The notes below the pieces were generated by a model. That model saw only the letters and a list, made by a program, of their open reading frames with translations. It was not told the DNA's origin and searched no databases. 64,000 nucleotides of DNA, taken from NCBI RefSeq assembly GCF_006968745.1, contig NZ_CP030118.1, positions 5,267,943-5,331,942 of the forward strand, given 5' to 3'. Position 1 is the stretch's first letter. Every line of letters begins with the position of its first letter. Position numbers and translations under genes: made by a program. Source of the DNA: Brasilonema sennae CENA114. GTDB lineage: Bacteria; Cyanobacteriota; Cyanobacteriia; Cyanobacteriales; Nostocaceae. This document shows, one piece after another, positions 7,686-16,972 of the stretch.

Positions 7686-8393
7686 CTAATTATTGACTTT
7701 GCCTTGTGAATCACGGGCTAAAAGACCATCTTCCATTTCCACAATCCGATCAGCTATATCTAAAATGCGGTTGTCGTGGGTGACTAACAATATAGATGTT
7801 CCTTGCTCTTTCGCAAGGTGCTGCATCAATTGCACAACATCGCGTCCTGATTGCTTGTCTAAAGCAGCTGTAGGTTCATCTGCTAATACTAATGGGGGAT
7901 TATTCACCAAAGCACGGGCGATCGCAACCCTTTGTTTTTGTCCTCCAGAAAGATTTTCTGGATAGTAATCAATCCGTTCTCCTAAACCCACTGCTTTTAG
8001 TATGGTCTCTGATTTAGCAATGGCTTGTTGGTGAGAGACAAATTTATTCAACTCTACCGCCATCTGCACATTTTGCCTAGCAGTTAAAAACTCCAACAAA
8101 TTATGAGCCTGAAAAATGTAACCAATCTTTCGTCGAATATTAACCAGTTTTTTCTGGCTAGCCTTATACAGTTCTATACCTAAAAATTGTAAACTTCCTT
8201 CTTGCACAGACCGCAAACCGCCAATCAAGCTCAGTAATGTTGTCTTACCTGAACCAGATGGCCCAGTCATAATAACAATTTCTCCTGGATAAATGTCCAG
8301 ATTAATATCATAGAGAATTTGTCTTTTTAATATGCCTTTGCCGTAATAATGATTAATATGTTTTATGGAAATTACTGGTTCTTTATCGAACAT
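7686..8393 (-). CDS. devA: DevA-family ABC exporter ATPase
   Basis: This 235-residue ATPase powers a DevBCA-type exporter; the founding member in Anabaena exports heterocyst glycolipids through a TolC-type outer-membrane channel. The Walker A motif GPSGSGKTT, Q-loop YIFQAHNL, signature LSGGQKQR, Walker B LVLADEPTA and switch-histidine VTHDNR are all intact. It is the last gene of a minus-strand operon devB-devC-devA, 50 bases after devC. Cyanobacteria carry several DevBCA paralogues, so this set may export another amphiphile. An octamer repeat array follows its stop directly. Confidence 0.9.
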   Translation of the reverse strand: MFDKEPVISIKHINHYYGKGILKRQILYDINLDIYPGEIVIMTGPSGSGKTTLLSLIGGLRSVQEGSLQFLGIELYKASQKKLVNIRRKIGYIFQAHNLLEFLTARQNVQMAVELNKFVSHQQAIAKSETILKAVGLGERIDYYPENLSGGQKQRVAIARALVNNPPLVLADEPTAALDKQSGRDVVQLMQHLAKEQGTSILLVTHDNRILDIADRIVEMEDGLLARDSQGKVNN

Positions 8394-8443
8394 AAATATA
8401 TCTGGAAATATTCTTAGTTTACTTAGTTAATTTTTAGATATTT

Positions 8444-9595
8444 TTAGAAAATATCAGCAGGGTCAGCAGAACGTAGCTTCCGCATAGCAATAGTGCCAGA
8501 TATAAAGCACATAATAAAAGTCAAAATGAGTACCATTATGGCTCGTCCAACGCTCATCAAAACAGGTAAGAGTGTGGCATCTCTCGCCCGGTCATACAAA
8601 AACATAGTTATAGCAAATCCTGGAATATATCCTAAAATTGCTAAAATCAAAGCTTCTTGTAGGATAACAATTAACAAATAATTTTGTGTATACCCTATTG
8701 CTTTTAGGGTTGCATATTCTGCTAAATGATCCGCTACCTCGGTATAAAGTATTTGATAGACAATGACAGTTCCTACTATGAAACCCATAATAGTACCTAA
8801 AGTAAAAATAAAACCTATTGCTGTACTACTTTCCCAGTAATATCTCTCATAATTAATAAACTCTTGCTTAGTTAAAACTTTGATATCTCTAGGTAAATAA
8901 TTTTTCAAATTTTGAGTAACAGTGGTTGCATCTGCTCCTGGTTTTAATCTAATCAGACCGATATCAATTAATCCTTGCTTATGAAGGGGGAACATTCGCA
9001 AAAAATTTAAATCACTAGTAATTAAATTACCATCTGCTCCGAAAGAAGCACCTAAAGTAAATAATCCCCCTACTTTCATTCTTCGATTATTGACTTCTGC
9101 TGCTACAGTTTTTCCTTGATCAAACTCAGTAGCGATCGGTCCATATTCCTGTCTAGAAGAACGGTCATATAAAACAACATCAGGCAGTTTCAGTTTATCT
9201 AAATTTTCATTAACACCAGGTAAATCTAAGACATTGACGGCTGGATTTACTCCAATAACTAGGAGATTACGAGAACGACCCGTGAAAGGATTTTTCCAGG
9301 CAGTATAATCTAGATAAATTGGATGCACACTTTGCACTGCCTGTAAATCTAATGCTTTGTATAAACGCCTCTGAGAAAAAGTCTTCATGGAAAGCAAAGC
9401 ATTAGATTGATTATTGATCAGAACAATGTCAGCTTGTAAACTCGTATGAAAACGAACGTTACTAAAATATAGAGAATCCCGGAAACCAAGCTGCATAAAC
9501 ATTAAAATATCAGCAAAGGCAATTCCAGCCAGAGCTACAGCTAAACGAGTTTTTTCTCGCTTCAGTTGTAACCAAGCTAGAGGAATCTTTGTCAT
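8444..9595 (-). CDS. devC: DevC-family ABC exporter permease
   Basis: This 383-residue permease belongs to the FtsX/MacB-like group used by DevBCA. It starts MTKIPLAWLQLKREKTRLAV, with the first membrane helix at about residues 17-37 (GIAFADILMFMQLGF). A large extracytoplasmic domain spans about 40-260, and three C-terminal helices lie at about 265-290, 308-335 and 345-372. This one-plus-three helix arrangement is the family's usual layout. It sits 49 bases after devB and 50 bases before devA, consistent with one transcript. Confidence 0.9.
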   Translation of the reverse strand: MTKIPLAWLQLKREKTRLAVALAGIAFADILMFMQLGFRDSLYFSNVRFHTSLQADIVLINNQSNALLSMKTFSQRRLYKALDLQAVQSVHPIYLDYTAWKNPFTGRSRNLLVIGVNPAVNVLDLPGVNENLDKLKLPDVVLYDRSSRQEYGPIATEFDQGKTVAAEVNNRRMKVGGLFTLGASFGADGNLITSDLNFLRMFPLHKQGLIDIGLIRLKPGADATTVTQNLKNYLPRDIKVLTKQEFINYERYYWESSTAIGFIFTLGTIMGFIVGTVIVYQILYTEVADHLAEYATLKAIGYTQNYLLIVILQEALILAILGYIPGFAITMFLYDRARDATLLPVLMSVGRAIMVLILTFIMCFISGTIAMRKLRSADPADIF

Positions 9596-9644
9596 TATCT
9601 TTTGTCCTCAGTTGTTAGTTATTAGCGCATGAAGAGTTGAGTTG

Positions 9645-11075
9645 TCAAAGATTAATTTCAACAACCACCTTGGCGTAAGTTAAGCCTGTCACTTTTTTAC
9701 TATCTTGTGGAGTCAGGACAATTTTAACTTCTACTACTCTGGCATCAACATCTGCGGCTGGATCTGTATTTAACACATCTTTTTTGCCAATTTGCCTACC
9801 AATTTCAGCAACAGTTCCTTGTAATCCTCCGCCAAAAGCTCCATTATCACTGGTTATTACAGCTCGTTGACCTAGGCGCACCTTACTAATACTGTCTTCG
9901 GGAACTTCAGCTATGACTACCATCTGATCAGTCCGTCCAATCTCAGCAATACCATTTGTATTGATGCTCTCTCCAGCTTTCGTATGAAGTTTAATAATTT
10001 CGCCAGAAATTGGTGCTTTGATATAGCTTAAATTCAATTGAGCTTGTGCTTTCTTTAGTGCAGCGATCGCATTACTAACTTGTGCTTGTGCAACTAGTAA
10101 ATCAATTGGACGAATATCTTTGAGTCTGTTAAATTTGGCTCTTTCCTCATCAATTTGTTTTTGCAAAGTTGCGAGAATTTTGTTCCTGTTAACTCTAGCT
10201 TCAACCAGTTGCTGTTGCAAAGTTGCTATGGTTTTTACTTGATTGGCTCTAGCTTCAGCAAGTTGTTGTCGCAAAGTTGCAACTGTTTGCCTTTGGTTTG
10301 CCTGGGCTTCTACAAGTTGCTGAGTCGAAGTTTCTGCGCCTAATTGCCTTCTATCACGTTCCTGCTGAGAAATTGCACCTTCTGCGTATAACATCTGATA
10401 GCGTTGAGCATCGACTTCGGCATTACGTTGTTCAGCTCGTATGCGCGAAACCGTAGCTTGGAAAGCATCCCTTTGCCCTTGGACTTGAGCTTGGATACGA
10501 TTAATTGTTGCTTGTAATACTGTTTTTTCCCCGCCTAACTCTGCTTGCAGGCGATTAATTGCTGCTTGTTGAGCATCTAGTTCCCCACGTAATTGTGCTT
10601 CCAAGCGAGCAATAACAGCTCTTTGAGCCTCAATTTCTCTTGGTGAACCTGCTTTGACATTTGCTAAATTGGCACGGGCTTCTTGGACTTTTGCCTTAGC
10701 TTCTTCCATTGCGGCTTGGCTACTGGAAAAGTTATCCAAAATAGCAATGATTTGATTTTTTTTAACTTGCTCTCCTTCTTTGACAAAAACTTGTTCTACC
10801 CGCGACGTTCCTTGGACTCCCACTGGTGCAGACAGTTTAAAAACTTCCCCTTGAGGTTCCAAACGTCCTAAAGCATTTACACTTGTGATTGGCGCACTGG
10901 ATACGGGCGGATTCAACTTTTTCACTTGCTCCATTTTGGCTATGCTTAGGACTCCAGTAGCAACTATGACTGGCAAGGTTACAGCAATTAACCACCAAAT
11001 CTGTGGTTTATCATTCTCAAAAAACTGCTCCCTTACGCTTGAGTTATCACTCACCCTTGACATGATATTGCCCAT
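9645..11075 (-). CDS. devB: DevB-family periplasmic adaptor (HlyD-like)
   Basis: This 476-residue membrane fusion protein would link the inner-membrane DevCA pump to an outer-membrane channel. One membrane anchor (about residues 28-48, WWLIAVTLPVIVATGVLSI) is followed by a lipoyl-type half (GRLEPQGEVFKLSAPVG), then a very long coiled-coil hairpin at about 110-340. The hairpin is full of short repeats of the type QQLVEARANQ, encoded by partly repeated DNA near 10140-10620. The second lipoyl half and barrel region follow (YIKAPISGEIIKLHTKAGE). Alternative start: the Met at residue 5. It is the first gene of the devBCA operon. Confidence 0.9.
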   Translation of the reverse strand: MGNIMSRVSDNSSVREQFFENDKPQIWWLIAVTLPVIVATGVLSIAKMEQVKKLNPPVSSAPITSVNALGRLEPQGEVFKLSAPVGVQGTSRVEQVFVKEGEQVKKNQIIAILDNFSSSQAAMEEAKAKVQEARANLANVKAGSPREIEAQRAVIARLEAQLRGELDAQQAAINRLQAELGGEKTVLQATINRIQAQVQGQRDAFQATVSRIRAEQRNAEVDAQRYQMLYAEGAISQQERDRRQLGAETSTQQLVEAQANQRQTVATLRQQLAEARANQVKTIATLQQQLVEARVNRNKILATLQKQIDEERAKFNRLKDIRPIDLLVAQAQVSNAIAALKKAQAQLNLSYIKAPISGEIIKLHTKAGESINTNGIAEIGRTDQMVVIAEVPEDSISKVRLGQRAVITSDNGAFGGGLQGTVAEIGRQIGKKDVLNTDPAADVDARVVEVKIVLTPQDSKKVTGLTYAKVVVEINL

Positions 11076-11524
11076 TAGTTGGAATGTTGCATATACAAAC
11101 TAAAAAAGCGAGTTAGGCGCAATTGAATTCAGTCAAATAATGAAAAAACCTATCTTCTGCACAGACGCTAAGATCTATGTCCTTTTTGGACACCCTGCGC
11201 GATAAGCCGGAGGCTTGACGCTACGCGTATCGCGCAGCGTAACCCTTAGGGCATACCACAAAGCACAGCGAAGCCGTGTCGTATCTTCTACGGAGACGCT
11301 GCGATAGCCGTGGCGAAGCGCCATAGACATACCCGTATTAGCCCCACCCGTGCCGCAGGCATAGGGTTTTCCTTAGGATAGGAATAAGAATTTCACGACT
11401 AATTCTTGCGTAAGTCCTAACACAGTTACAACAGTTTGGTTTGTCTATCTGAATAGATAGCAAACAAAACTGGGTAACAACTGCATTGTATTTGAGAAAA
11501 AAAGTATGATTAACAAGGTAAGTT
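11076..11524. other. Intergenic stretch upstream of devB with dispersed palindromic repeats
   Basis: No gene is supported. From about 11190 to 11360 the sequence is a patchwork of GC-rich palindromic fragments typical of Nostocales (GCGATA...TATCGC, CTACGGAGACGCTGCGATAG, GGCGAAGCGCC). A promoter for devB must lie in the right part of this region as read on the minus strand, but no clear NtcA site (GTA-N8-TAC) was found. Confidence 0.5.
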
Positions 11525-11734
11525 GATTGGCTTGAGTTAACGGCAGCTCATTTCAACTTAACTCAGAACATCATAGACAAGCTGTTTGAAAATGAAGGTT
11601 ACATTGAACGATTTTTTGACTCGATTTTGCTTAAGTTAAATGAATTCTACATTTGTAAATTGCTGGAAAACGTAGCAGAACCTACAGTTGAACCTTTAAG
11701 ACTAAACTTTGTGGGCTATGGTTTGAAATTCTGA
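11525..11734 (+). pseudogene. Possible gene remnant without a start codon
   Basis: An open frame of 69 codons ends at TGA 11732-11734 and reads like real protein (NIIDKLFENEGYIERFFDSI, then KLLENVAEPTVEPLRLNFVG). The frame is closed upstream by TAA at about 11519 and contains no ATG, GTG or TTG in a sensible place, so it is probably the C-terminal scrap of a larger gene. I do not recognise the family. Confidence 0.35.
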
Positions 11735-11775
11735 AAGTTTTTTTCTCTGACTGGACTATCTATACATTTATGATT

Positions 11776-12549
11776 TTACTGTCCGCCTCTAGAACGAATA
11801 ATCTGCCCTGTTATCCATTGTCCTTGCGACGAGGCGAGAAATAACACGATACGTGCGGCGTCTTCTGGTGTACTAACGCGACCAAAAGGTGCCTTGCTCT
11901 CAAGCATGGAACGGATTTCGTTGCTCATCCAGCCCGTATCTGTTGGTCCTGGGTCTACAGCATTGACAGTAATGCCTTTGCTTGCCAAGCTAGCACTTAA
12001 ACTCAAAGTCAGTGCCTCTACTGCTCCTTTGGTAATGGCATATGGTAGGTTTTCAGGCATTGGTGCTAGACTTTGACCAGAAGTTAGATTGATAATTCGT
12101 CCTCCTGGTCTTCCATCATGGCGTTTGGCAAACTCGGCGCACAATAGTGTAGTACCGCGCACGTTGACAGCGTAATGAACATCTAGCAATTCAGCTGTCA
12201 AAGAGTGGATATCTGCTTGTTGATCATGGACAGCATTATTAACCAGAATATCCACATGCCCAAGAGTTTCCTCAACAAAATCAAACAGGTTTTTGGGTAC
12301 CAAAGGCTCAGCTAGGTTAGCCTCAAGCCCCGCAGCTTTTACCAGGTGCAATTTCAGTGATTCAACGATTTCTTCCGCCTCAGTGAGTTTACTACCCCAA
12401 GGCATCAGCTTGTCGTATGGTCGATAGTAAGTTATGAAAACATTAGCACCAGATGCAGCAAGTGAACGGGCGATCGCTGCACCAATTCCCATGTGTCGGC
12501 TGACCCCAGTAACTAAAGCAACCTTACCCGACAAGCCATAATCTATCAT
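11776..12549 (-). CDS. Short-chain dehydrogenase/reductase
   Basis: This 257-residue protein is a classical SDR oxidoreductase using NAD(P)H. The cofactor motif is ALVTGVSRHMGIGAAIARSL (residues 11-30), NNAVH corresponds to the NNAG motif, the catalytic Ser is in INLTSGQS and the YxxxK pair is in LPYAITKGAVEAL. VDPGPTDTGWM marks the usual substrate loop. Substrate specificity cannot be assigned; relatives include 3-oxoacyl-ACP reductase-like enzymes. It lies five bases downstream of pcyA on the same strand, so the two are probably cotranscribed, although a functional link to bilin synthesis is not known to me. Confidence 0.9.
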   Translation of the reverse strand: MIDYGLSGKVALVTGVSRHMGIGAAIARSLAASGANVFITYYRPYDKLMPWGSKLTEAEEIVESLKLHLVKAAGLEANLAEPLVPKNLFDFVEETLGHVDILVNNAVHDQQADIHSLTAELLDVHYAVNVRGTTLLCAEFAKRHDGRPGGRIINLTSGQSLAPMPENLPYAITKGAVEALTLSLSASLASKGITVNAVDPGPTDTGWMSNEIRSMLESKAPFGRVSTPEDAARIVLFLASSQGQWITGQIIRSRGGQ

Positions 12550-12554
12550 TTCTA

Positions 12555-13307
12555 CTAAACCACAGATGATTCACTTGGTATATCAAATAGAACTGTCGTC
12601 ATATATTGTTCTGCCCAATCTGAACCAAAAGCTTTTTCCAGTACGCGACGGGTTTTATCGTTTTGCTGCTGTTTTGTGCAGTAGTTACGTTGTCCAGCCA
12701 GACTTAGGATCGCCTGTTCTGATGGAAGGGGTTGGGATGCCCTGGCTTGCATGCAATGTATTTCTAAAAATTCCCGAGTGCGAGAGAGAAATAGATTTTC
12801 TTCTTCGGGAGAACTCAGACGAACGAAGACGCAAAAGTCTGAAAAAATATCTCCCCACTCAGGTAATTCTCGCGGGTGGGAAAAGTTCAATTGAGGGAGT
12901 GCAGCCAGTGCAGAAGTATATGATTTTGGGAGAGTGTACTGGGAGTTGACTGGAGAAAGGTCTGCGATCGCCGCACTTATTTGACCCCTAGCCCCAACTA
13001 AATCACAACCAAACATTGGCAGTTCATACTCTGGACGGGGAAACATAACGCAATGCAATATATCCAGCATATTTCCTACCTTTGCCAGTTCCAGGTGCAT
13101 TTTCCGGAACTGGGGTGTTTGGTAGCACTGGTTTTCAATCGTCAGCTTCTCACCTTCTAGCCGACCTTCCACATACCCAAATTCATTAGGCAAATGATAA
13201 GGCGATAAGTCCAAGTGCTTATGCCACACTGCTTCTATACAATCTGCTAGTTTACGAATCAGCGGATGTTGTTGCTCGCGCAGTGATGGTAAAGGAGTTG
13301 TTGTCAT
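12555..13307 (-). CDS. pcyA: Phycocyanobilin:ferredoxin oxidoreductase
   Basis: This 250-residue enzyme reduces biliverdin IXalpha by four electrons to phycocyanobilin, the chromophore of phycobilisomes and cyanobacterial phytochromes. The ferredoxin-dependent bilin reductase fold is evident. NMLDILHCVMFPRPEYELP contains the histidine and FGCDLVG the aspartate that correspond to the active-site His88 and Asp105 of the Synechocystis enzyme. The C-terminal RNYCTKQQQNDKTRRVLEKA is also characteristic. Length matches the family (about 245-250). It is the strongest single marker that the organism is a cyanobacterium. Confidence 0.95.
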   Translation of the reverse strand: MTTTPLPSLREQQHPLIRKLADCIEAVWHKHLDLSPYHLPNEFGYVEGRLEGEKLTIENQCYQTPQFRKMHLELAKVGNMLDILHCVMFPRPEYELPMFGCDLVGARGQISAAIADLSPVNSQYTLPKSYTSALAALPQLNFSHPRELPEWGDIFSDFCVFVRLSSPEEENLFLSRTREFLEIHCMQARASQPLPSEQAILSLAGQRNYCTKQQQNDKTRRVLEKAFGSDWAEQYMTTVLFDIPSESSVV

Positions 13308-13520
13308 AATCTTATGGGATTTCTAACCGGGTAATGTGATTCAGTTATTAGTCTACCGTTCACAAAGTCTCACCCGAAGTAGCTCGCAACACAACCAAAC
13401 ACTTGCAACTGACAAATGTAAAGTTATAAAACACTCGCTTTTCAAAAATAGGAGTTATTTTGTATTCTTAGTTACAGAAATAATTTTGTCTTAGTCCATT
13501 AGCGAAGGCTAAGCAGAGCC

Positions 13521-13775
13521 ATGAAATTAGATTCAAGTAAATCAGATCATGCCATAGAAAGCTCCTGGCACAATCTAAATTGGTTAAACAAGTGCTTCTC
13601 CACAGAATCTCCAGAGGATTTCCAGGCTTATAGTTGGGTAAAGCTGTTGGAACTTCCCAACCCCTACAGTTTTGACGAAGCACTGCTACTGTGCCACGTT
13701 TCAAGTCAAGAGTGGTTAGCCTGGATTCCAGATCATGGGGAAGCACAATTGCACATCAGTCAATTCAGTCATTAG
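13521..13775 (+). CDS. Small conserved cyanobacterial protein, unknown function
   Basis: This 84-residue protein is acidic and soluble, rich in tryptophan and leucine, with NPYSFDEALLLCHVSSQEWL and AWIPDHGEAQLHISQF near its end. I recognise no domain, though the ending resembles small cyanobacterial proteins of unknown function. Reading on this strand is preferred over the overlapping minus-strand frame because composition and length look protein-like and no other gene occupies the interval. It stands alone between the divergently placed pcyA and a minus-strand ABC ATPase gene. Confidence 0.6.
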   Translation: MKLDSSKSDHAIESSWHNLNWLNKCFSTESPEDFQAYSWVKLLELPNPYSFDEALLLCHVSSQEWLAWIPDHGEAQLHISQFSH

Positions 13776-13840
13776 TCAAGAATTATTCTCCTCCTGCACA
13801 AGATCCTCTGCTCGCTTTGTTCCTCATCCCCACTGGTATA

Positions 13841-14512
13841 TTACACTGCTGGTTGAGCTTCTTTCGCTGCACCCAATGTGAGAGGATCAACTGATTTGAG
13901 TTCACCGTGATTGAGAGTCCAACAACGGTCTGCTATTGGCAACAAATCCCCTGCGTCGTGTGTCACAACCAGCAGTGTCCAATTTTTTTTCAGTTTCGCT
14001 AATAAATTTACCAGTTGCCGACGCATTGACCAATCCAAGCCCGCTGTGGGTTCGTCTAATAATAATAGATGTGGCTGGCGAATCAACTGCACCGCCAAAG
14101 CTAAACGCCGCTGCTGACCTCCACTCAAAGCATGAGGTGATGTGCTAAGTGATAAATGCTCTAAACCTACTTCTTCAAGTGCTTGCGTAACTCGCTCTTT
14201 ACCTAACTCTGGATGTCCCAAGCGCAATTCTTCTAAAATAGTACCGCCGCAAAAATGCCTCTCAGGAAACTGAAACACCAAGCCAGCCAATTGTTGCATC
14301 TGCTCAGCGGTCAGTTCTTGTTCGCGCCAAAAGAGTGAACCTGATGTTGGTTCGGCAAGTCCAGACAAAATTTCGAGTAATGTACTTTTACCTGAACCAC
14401 TCGGTCCAATAATTAAACCCAGTTGTTGGGATGGTAATTCCAAGTTGATTGATTTGAGAATAGCTGTTGGGCAAGCCGTGGGATGATAAATGAGGTTTCT
14501 CAGATAGAGCAT
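13841..14512 (-). CDS. ABC transporter ATPase, ECF/CbiO-like
   Basis: This 223-residue protein is a stand-alone ABC ATPase. The motifs are Walker A GPSGSGKST, Q-loop LVFQFPERHF, signature LSGGQQRR, Walker B LLLDEPTAGLD and VTHDAGDLLP. The FQFPERHF Q-loop is typical of energy-coupling-factor (CbiO/EcfA) ATPases that drive vitamin or metal uptake. No permease or substrate-binding partner is adjacent, so the partner must be encoded elsewhere. The translation starts MLYLRNLIYHPTACPTAILK, which matches the usual N-terminus of this group in cyanobacteria. Confidence 0.85.
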   Translation of the reverse strand: MLYLRNLIYHPTACPTAILKSINLELPSQQLGLIIGPSGSGKSTLLEILSGLAEPTSGSLFWREQELTAEQMQQLAGLVFQFPERHFCGGTILEELRLGHPELGKERVTQALEEVGLEHLSLSTSPHALSGGQQRRLALAVQLIRQPHLLLLDEPTAGLDWSMRRQLVNLLAKLKKNWTLLVVTHDAGDLLPIADRCWTLNHGELKSVDPLTLGAAKEAQPAV

Positions 14513-14881
14513 TTGTTAAGTTTACCAAAAAGTCAGCAACATACCTATTAACTACACTGCCAGCTACTGTAGAATTCCGAAAAATTTACAAGGATTCAAG
14601 ACGCTGGCAACGTCAATCTTGCAGCAAGAAACATGCTTTTGAGCCAAAGTTACGTGTCACTCGTTAGAATAGAGCCACGCAAACGGCGAAAACCGTCACC
14701 CCTACTTCCGTTCATTGTCGCAAAATCACTCTTGAAAAATAGCCAATACACACGCTTGGGAACTTAGAAAAATTACCGAAGTCAAACAGTATACAAAATT
14801 CTGGCTCAAACAGATCCACGTTCAGAGAGTGAAAAGTCATCTAAAAAACAAATTAAAGTTGTAAATATACTGACAAAGAAA
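14513..14881. other. Intergenic region upstream of the TPR gene
   Basis: 369 bases between divergent genes with no convincing gene or RNA. It must contain promoters for both the ABC ATPase and the TPR gene; no operator was recognised. A small GC-rich stem (ACGGCGAAAACCGT) lies near 14681. Confidence 0.4.
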
Positions 14882-15820
14882 ATGAATGCACGGTTTCCAG
14901 GTTTGCAAAAAGTTGTACCCGCCAAATTTTATCGCTCTATTATAGTGGCTTTTTCAGCTACCATTGCACTGAACATCTGGGCAAATCCTTCTTGGGCTGC
15001 AGATCCCTTTCGGATGAAAGAGCCTCGTAACATTGGCAACAAAACAGAAGCAGCATTCAAAGCCATTTTCCAACAGGGAAACTATCAAGCAGGAGATCGT
15101 TACTTACAAGAAGCATTATCTACAGAGCCAAAGGAACCTTTAGCCTATGCTATGAAAGCATCTTTAGCATATACGAATAAGGATTTGGCGGCACTAGACA
15201 CTTACAGCAAAAAAACATCAGAAACAGCACAAAATTTAATTTCTAGTGATCCCTTGCGCGGAAATTTGTATGCTGCTGTTGGTTTATTTTTAGAGGGATC
15301 TGCGATTATACAACGTGAGGGAACAGTCAAGGGTGCACCACAAGCCCTGACTAGACTACAGCAAGTCTATCAATATTTGGACAAAGCTGAAGCAGTTTCT
15401 CCTAACGATCCAGAACTCAATTTGATCAAAGGGTACATGGATTTACTGCTAGCTGTCAATTTGCCCTTTGCTAACCCAGAACAAGCAGTTCAAAAGCTAG
15501 AAAAAAATGCAGCCCCCCAGTATTTGGTAGATCGGGGTATCGCTCTTGCTTATCGGGATTTAAAACAGTACTCTCAGGCACTAGACTATGCTAATCGTGC
15601 TTTAAAGGTGACAACAGATAACCCAGAGTTGTATTATCTTAAGGCTCAAATTCTTAGGGAAAAAGCGAATAAAGACAAAAACTCGCAACTTATGCAGGAG
15701 GCGATTAAGAATTTTGATACAGCCTTAACTAAGAAGTCTCAACTCCCAGATGATGTGACACGACAAATTGAACGTGAACGACGTAAGGCTGCGGAAAATC
15801 TGAGTACTTTTGGTAAGTAG
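14882..15820 (+). CDS. Secreted TPR-repeat protein (Sll0314/Alr1548-like)
   Basis: This 312-residue protein has an N-terminal signal sequence (about residues 1-41: basic start, hydrophobic VAFSATIALNIW, then ANPSWA|AD as the likely cleavage site). The mature part is all helical with tetratricopeptide-like units, e.g. AAFKAIFQQGNYQAGDRYLQ, LVDRGIALAYRDLKQYSQAL and LYYLKAQILREKANKDKNSQ. It probably acts as a periplasmic protein-protein interaction platform. The resemblance to Sll0314/Alr1548-type proteins is from memory. No partner gene is adjacent. Confidence 0.8.
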   Translation: MNARFPGLQKVVPAKFYRSIIVAFSATIALNIWANPSWAADPFRMKEPRNIGNKTEAAFKAIFQQGNYQAGDRYLQEALSTEPKEPLAYAMKASLAYTNKDLAALDTYSKKTSETAQNLISSDPLRGNLYAAVGLFLEGSAIIQREGTVKGAPQALTRLQQVYQYLDKAEAVSPNDPELNLIKGYMDLLLAVNLPFANPEQAVQKLEKNAAPQYLVDRGIALAYRDLKQYSQALDYANRALKVTTDNPELYYLKAQILREKANKDKNSQLMQEAIKNFDTALTKKSQLPDDVTRQIERERRKAAENLSTFGK

Positions 15821-15990
15821 GAGATGAGGTGACAAGAAGAGGAAGGGAGGAAGGGAGTTATTTCTGGGCCTGTAACCGAAGCACTTTTCTTGCTTTCCCA
15901 CTTCTCGATTAGGAAAGCACACTTTTTGTACCTTCTACTCTTTTACAATTAGATTTGAAAAAAGTGATCTAAATTTAGTCTTTCAACAAA

Positions 15991-16443
15991 ATGCAGGTAC
16001 TATTTCGCGAAATTAACCCTTTTGATTTATGGATTTGGTTGGAGTTCAGCACGATTCCTTCTCAACAAGAAAAACAATATGTAGAAGAGGTTTTCAATTC
16101 CTGGTTTTATTTGGGTAAATTGGGTGCATTTAATGCCGAAAATCTCCAGGTACAGGAAACTGGACTAGAACTGAGCTACATGAATTACGACTCACAAGGA
16201 TATGATAAAAGTTTGCTGGCGCTGATGCACAATATGGGTGAGTTTGAGTATGAGGGGACATGGGCGCGTTGCTGGTTTGACTTGGGAACTTCTGATGCGA
16301 TCGCTCTCGATCTTATCATTAACGCCCTTAAGCAGCTCAGTGAGGAATATGTCACCATTGAGCAATTGTACATCGGCGGCGAAAATGAAGATTGGCCCAT
16401 TGAAGAGAGCGAAAGCCGTCCTTCATTTATTTACGATAACTAG
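15991..16443 (+). CDS. DUF3531 family protein
   Basis: This 150-residue protein is acidic and matches the cyanobacterial/plastid DUF3531 pattern: VLFREINPFDLWIWLEF at the start, GTWARCWFDLGTSDAIALD in the middle and VTIEQLYIGGENEDWPIEE near the end. Function is unknown; homologues are also found in plant chloroplasts. It is followed eight bases later by a NUDIX gene on the same strand, so the pair is likely cotranscribed. Confidence 0.85.
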   Translation: MQVLFREINPFDLWIWLEFSTIPSQQEKQYVEEVFNSWFYLGKLGAFNAENLQVQETGLELSYMNYDSQGYDKSLLALMHNMGEFEYEGTWARCWFDLGTSDAIALDLIINALKQLSEEYVTIEQLYIGGENEDWPIEESESRPSFIYDN

Positions 16444-16451
16444 CAACGAAA

Positions 16452-16913
16452 ATGCATAAGCCAGGGGAAATTCGTATCATCGCTTTGGGACTGATTCGCG
16501 ATGCTCAGTATGCCAAGCTGGGCAAAGGCATACGTATCTTCGTATCTGTTGGCTACGATCCAGTCAAGCAACAAACTTTTTACCGCGCAATGGGTGGTGG
16601 AGTTGAGTTTGGTGAAACAAGTAAAGATGCTCTCAAACGAGAATTCCAAGAAGAGATCCAAGCAGAATTAACAAATATTCGTTACTTGGGTTGTTTGGAA
16701 AACATCTTCACTTTCAATGGTCAACCAGGTCACGAAATTATTCAACTTTTTGAAAGCGACTTTGTTGATGCCAAATTTTATGAAACTGAAAAGTTAGTTT
16801 TTTCTGAAGGTGAGCGACAAAAAACTGCTTTGTGGGTAGATATAAACCGTTTCCAGTCAAAAGAGTTGAGGTTAGTGCCTGAGCAGTTTTTAGATTATTT
16901 GTCAAGTAGTTAG
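16452..16913 (+). CDS. NUDIX hydrolase
   Basis: This 153-residue protein hydrolyses a nucleoside-diphosphate-linked compound. The NUDIX box is visible as GGGVEFGETSKDALKREFQE followed by EI (about residues 49-70), with the REFQEE catalytic glutamates intact. The start HKPGEIRIIALGLIRDAQYA and the later LWVDINRFQ fit the family. The exact substrate (ADP-ribose, nucleotide, other) cannot be read from the sequence. It starts nine bases after the DUF3531 stop. Confidence 0.88.
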   Translation: MHKPGEIRIIALGLIRDAQYAKLGKGIRIFVSVGYDPVKQQTFYRAMGGGVEFGETSKDALKREFQEEIQAELTNIRYLGCLENIFTFNGQPGHEIIQLFESDFVDAKFYETEKLVFSEGERQKTALWVDINRFQSKELRLVPEQFLDYLSSS

Positions 16914-16972
16914 ATACGAGATTTGGCTTTTAGCCCACGGTTGTTAAGCGCCAGCTTGCTAACAACTAACGA

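Noticed and set aside
13468..13746. 92-codon minus-strand frame opposite the small conserved gene
   Set aside because: The + strand reading has more protein-like composition and a better start; both are unlikely to be genes.
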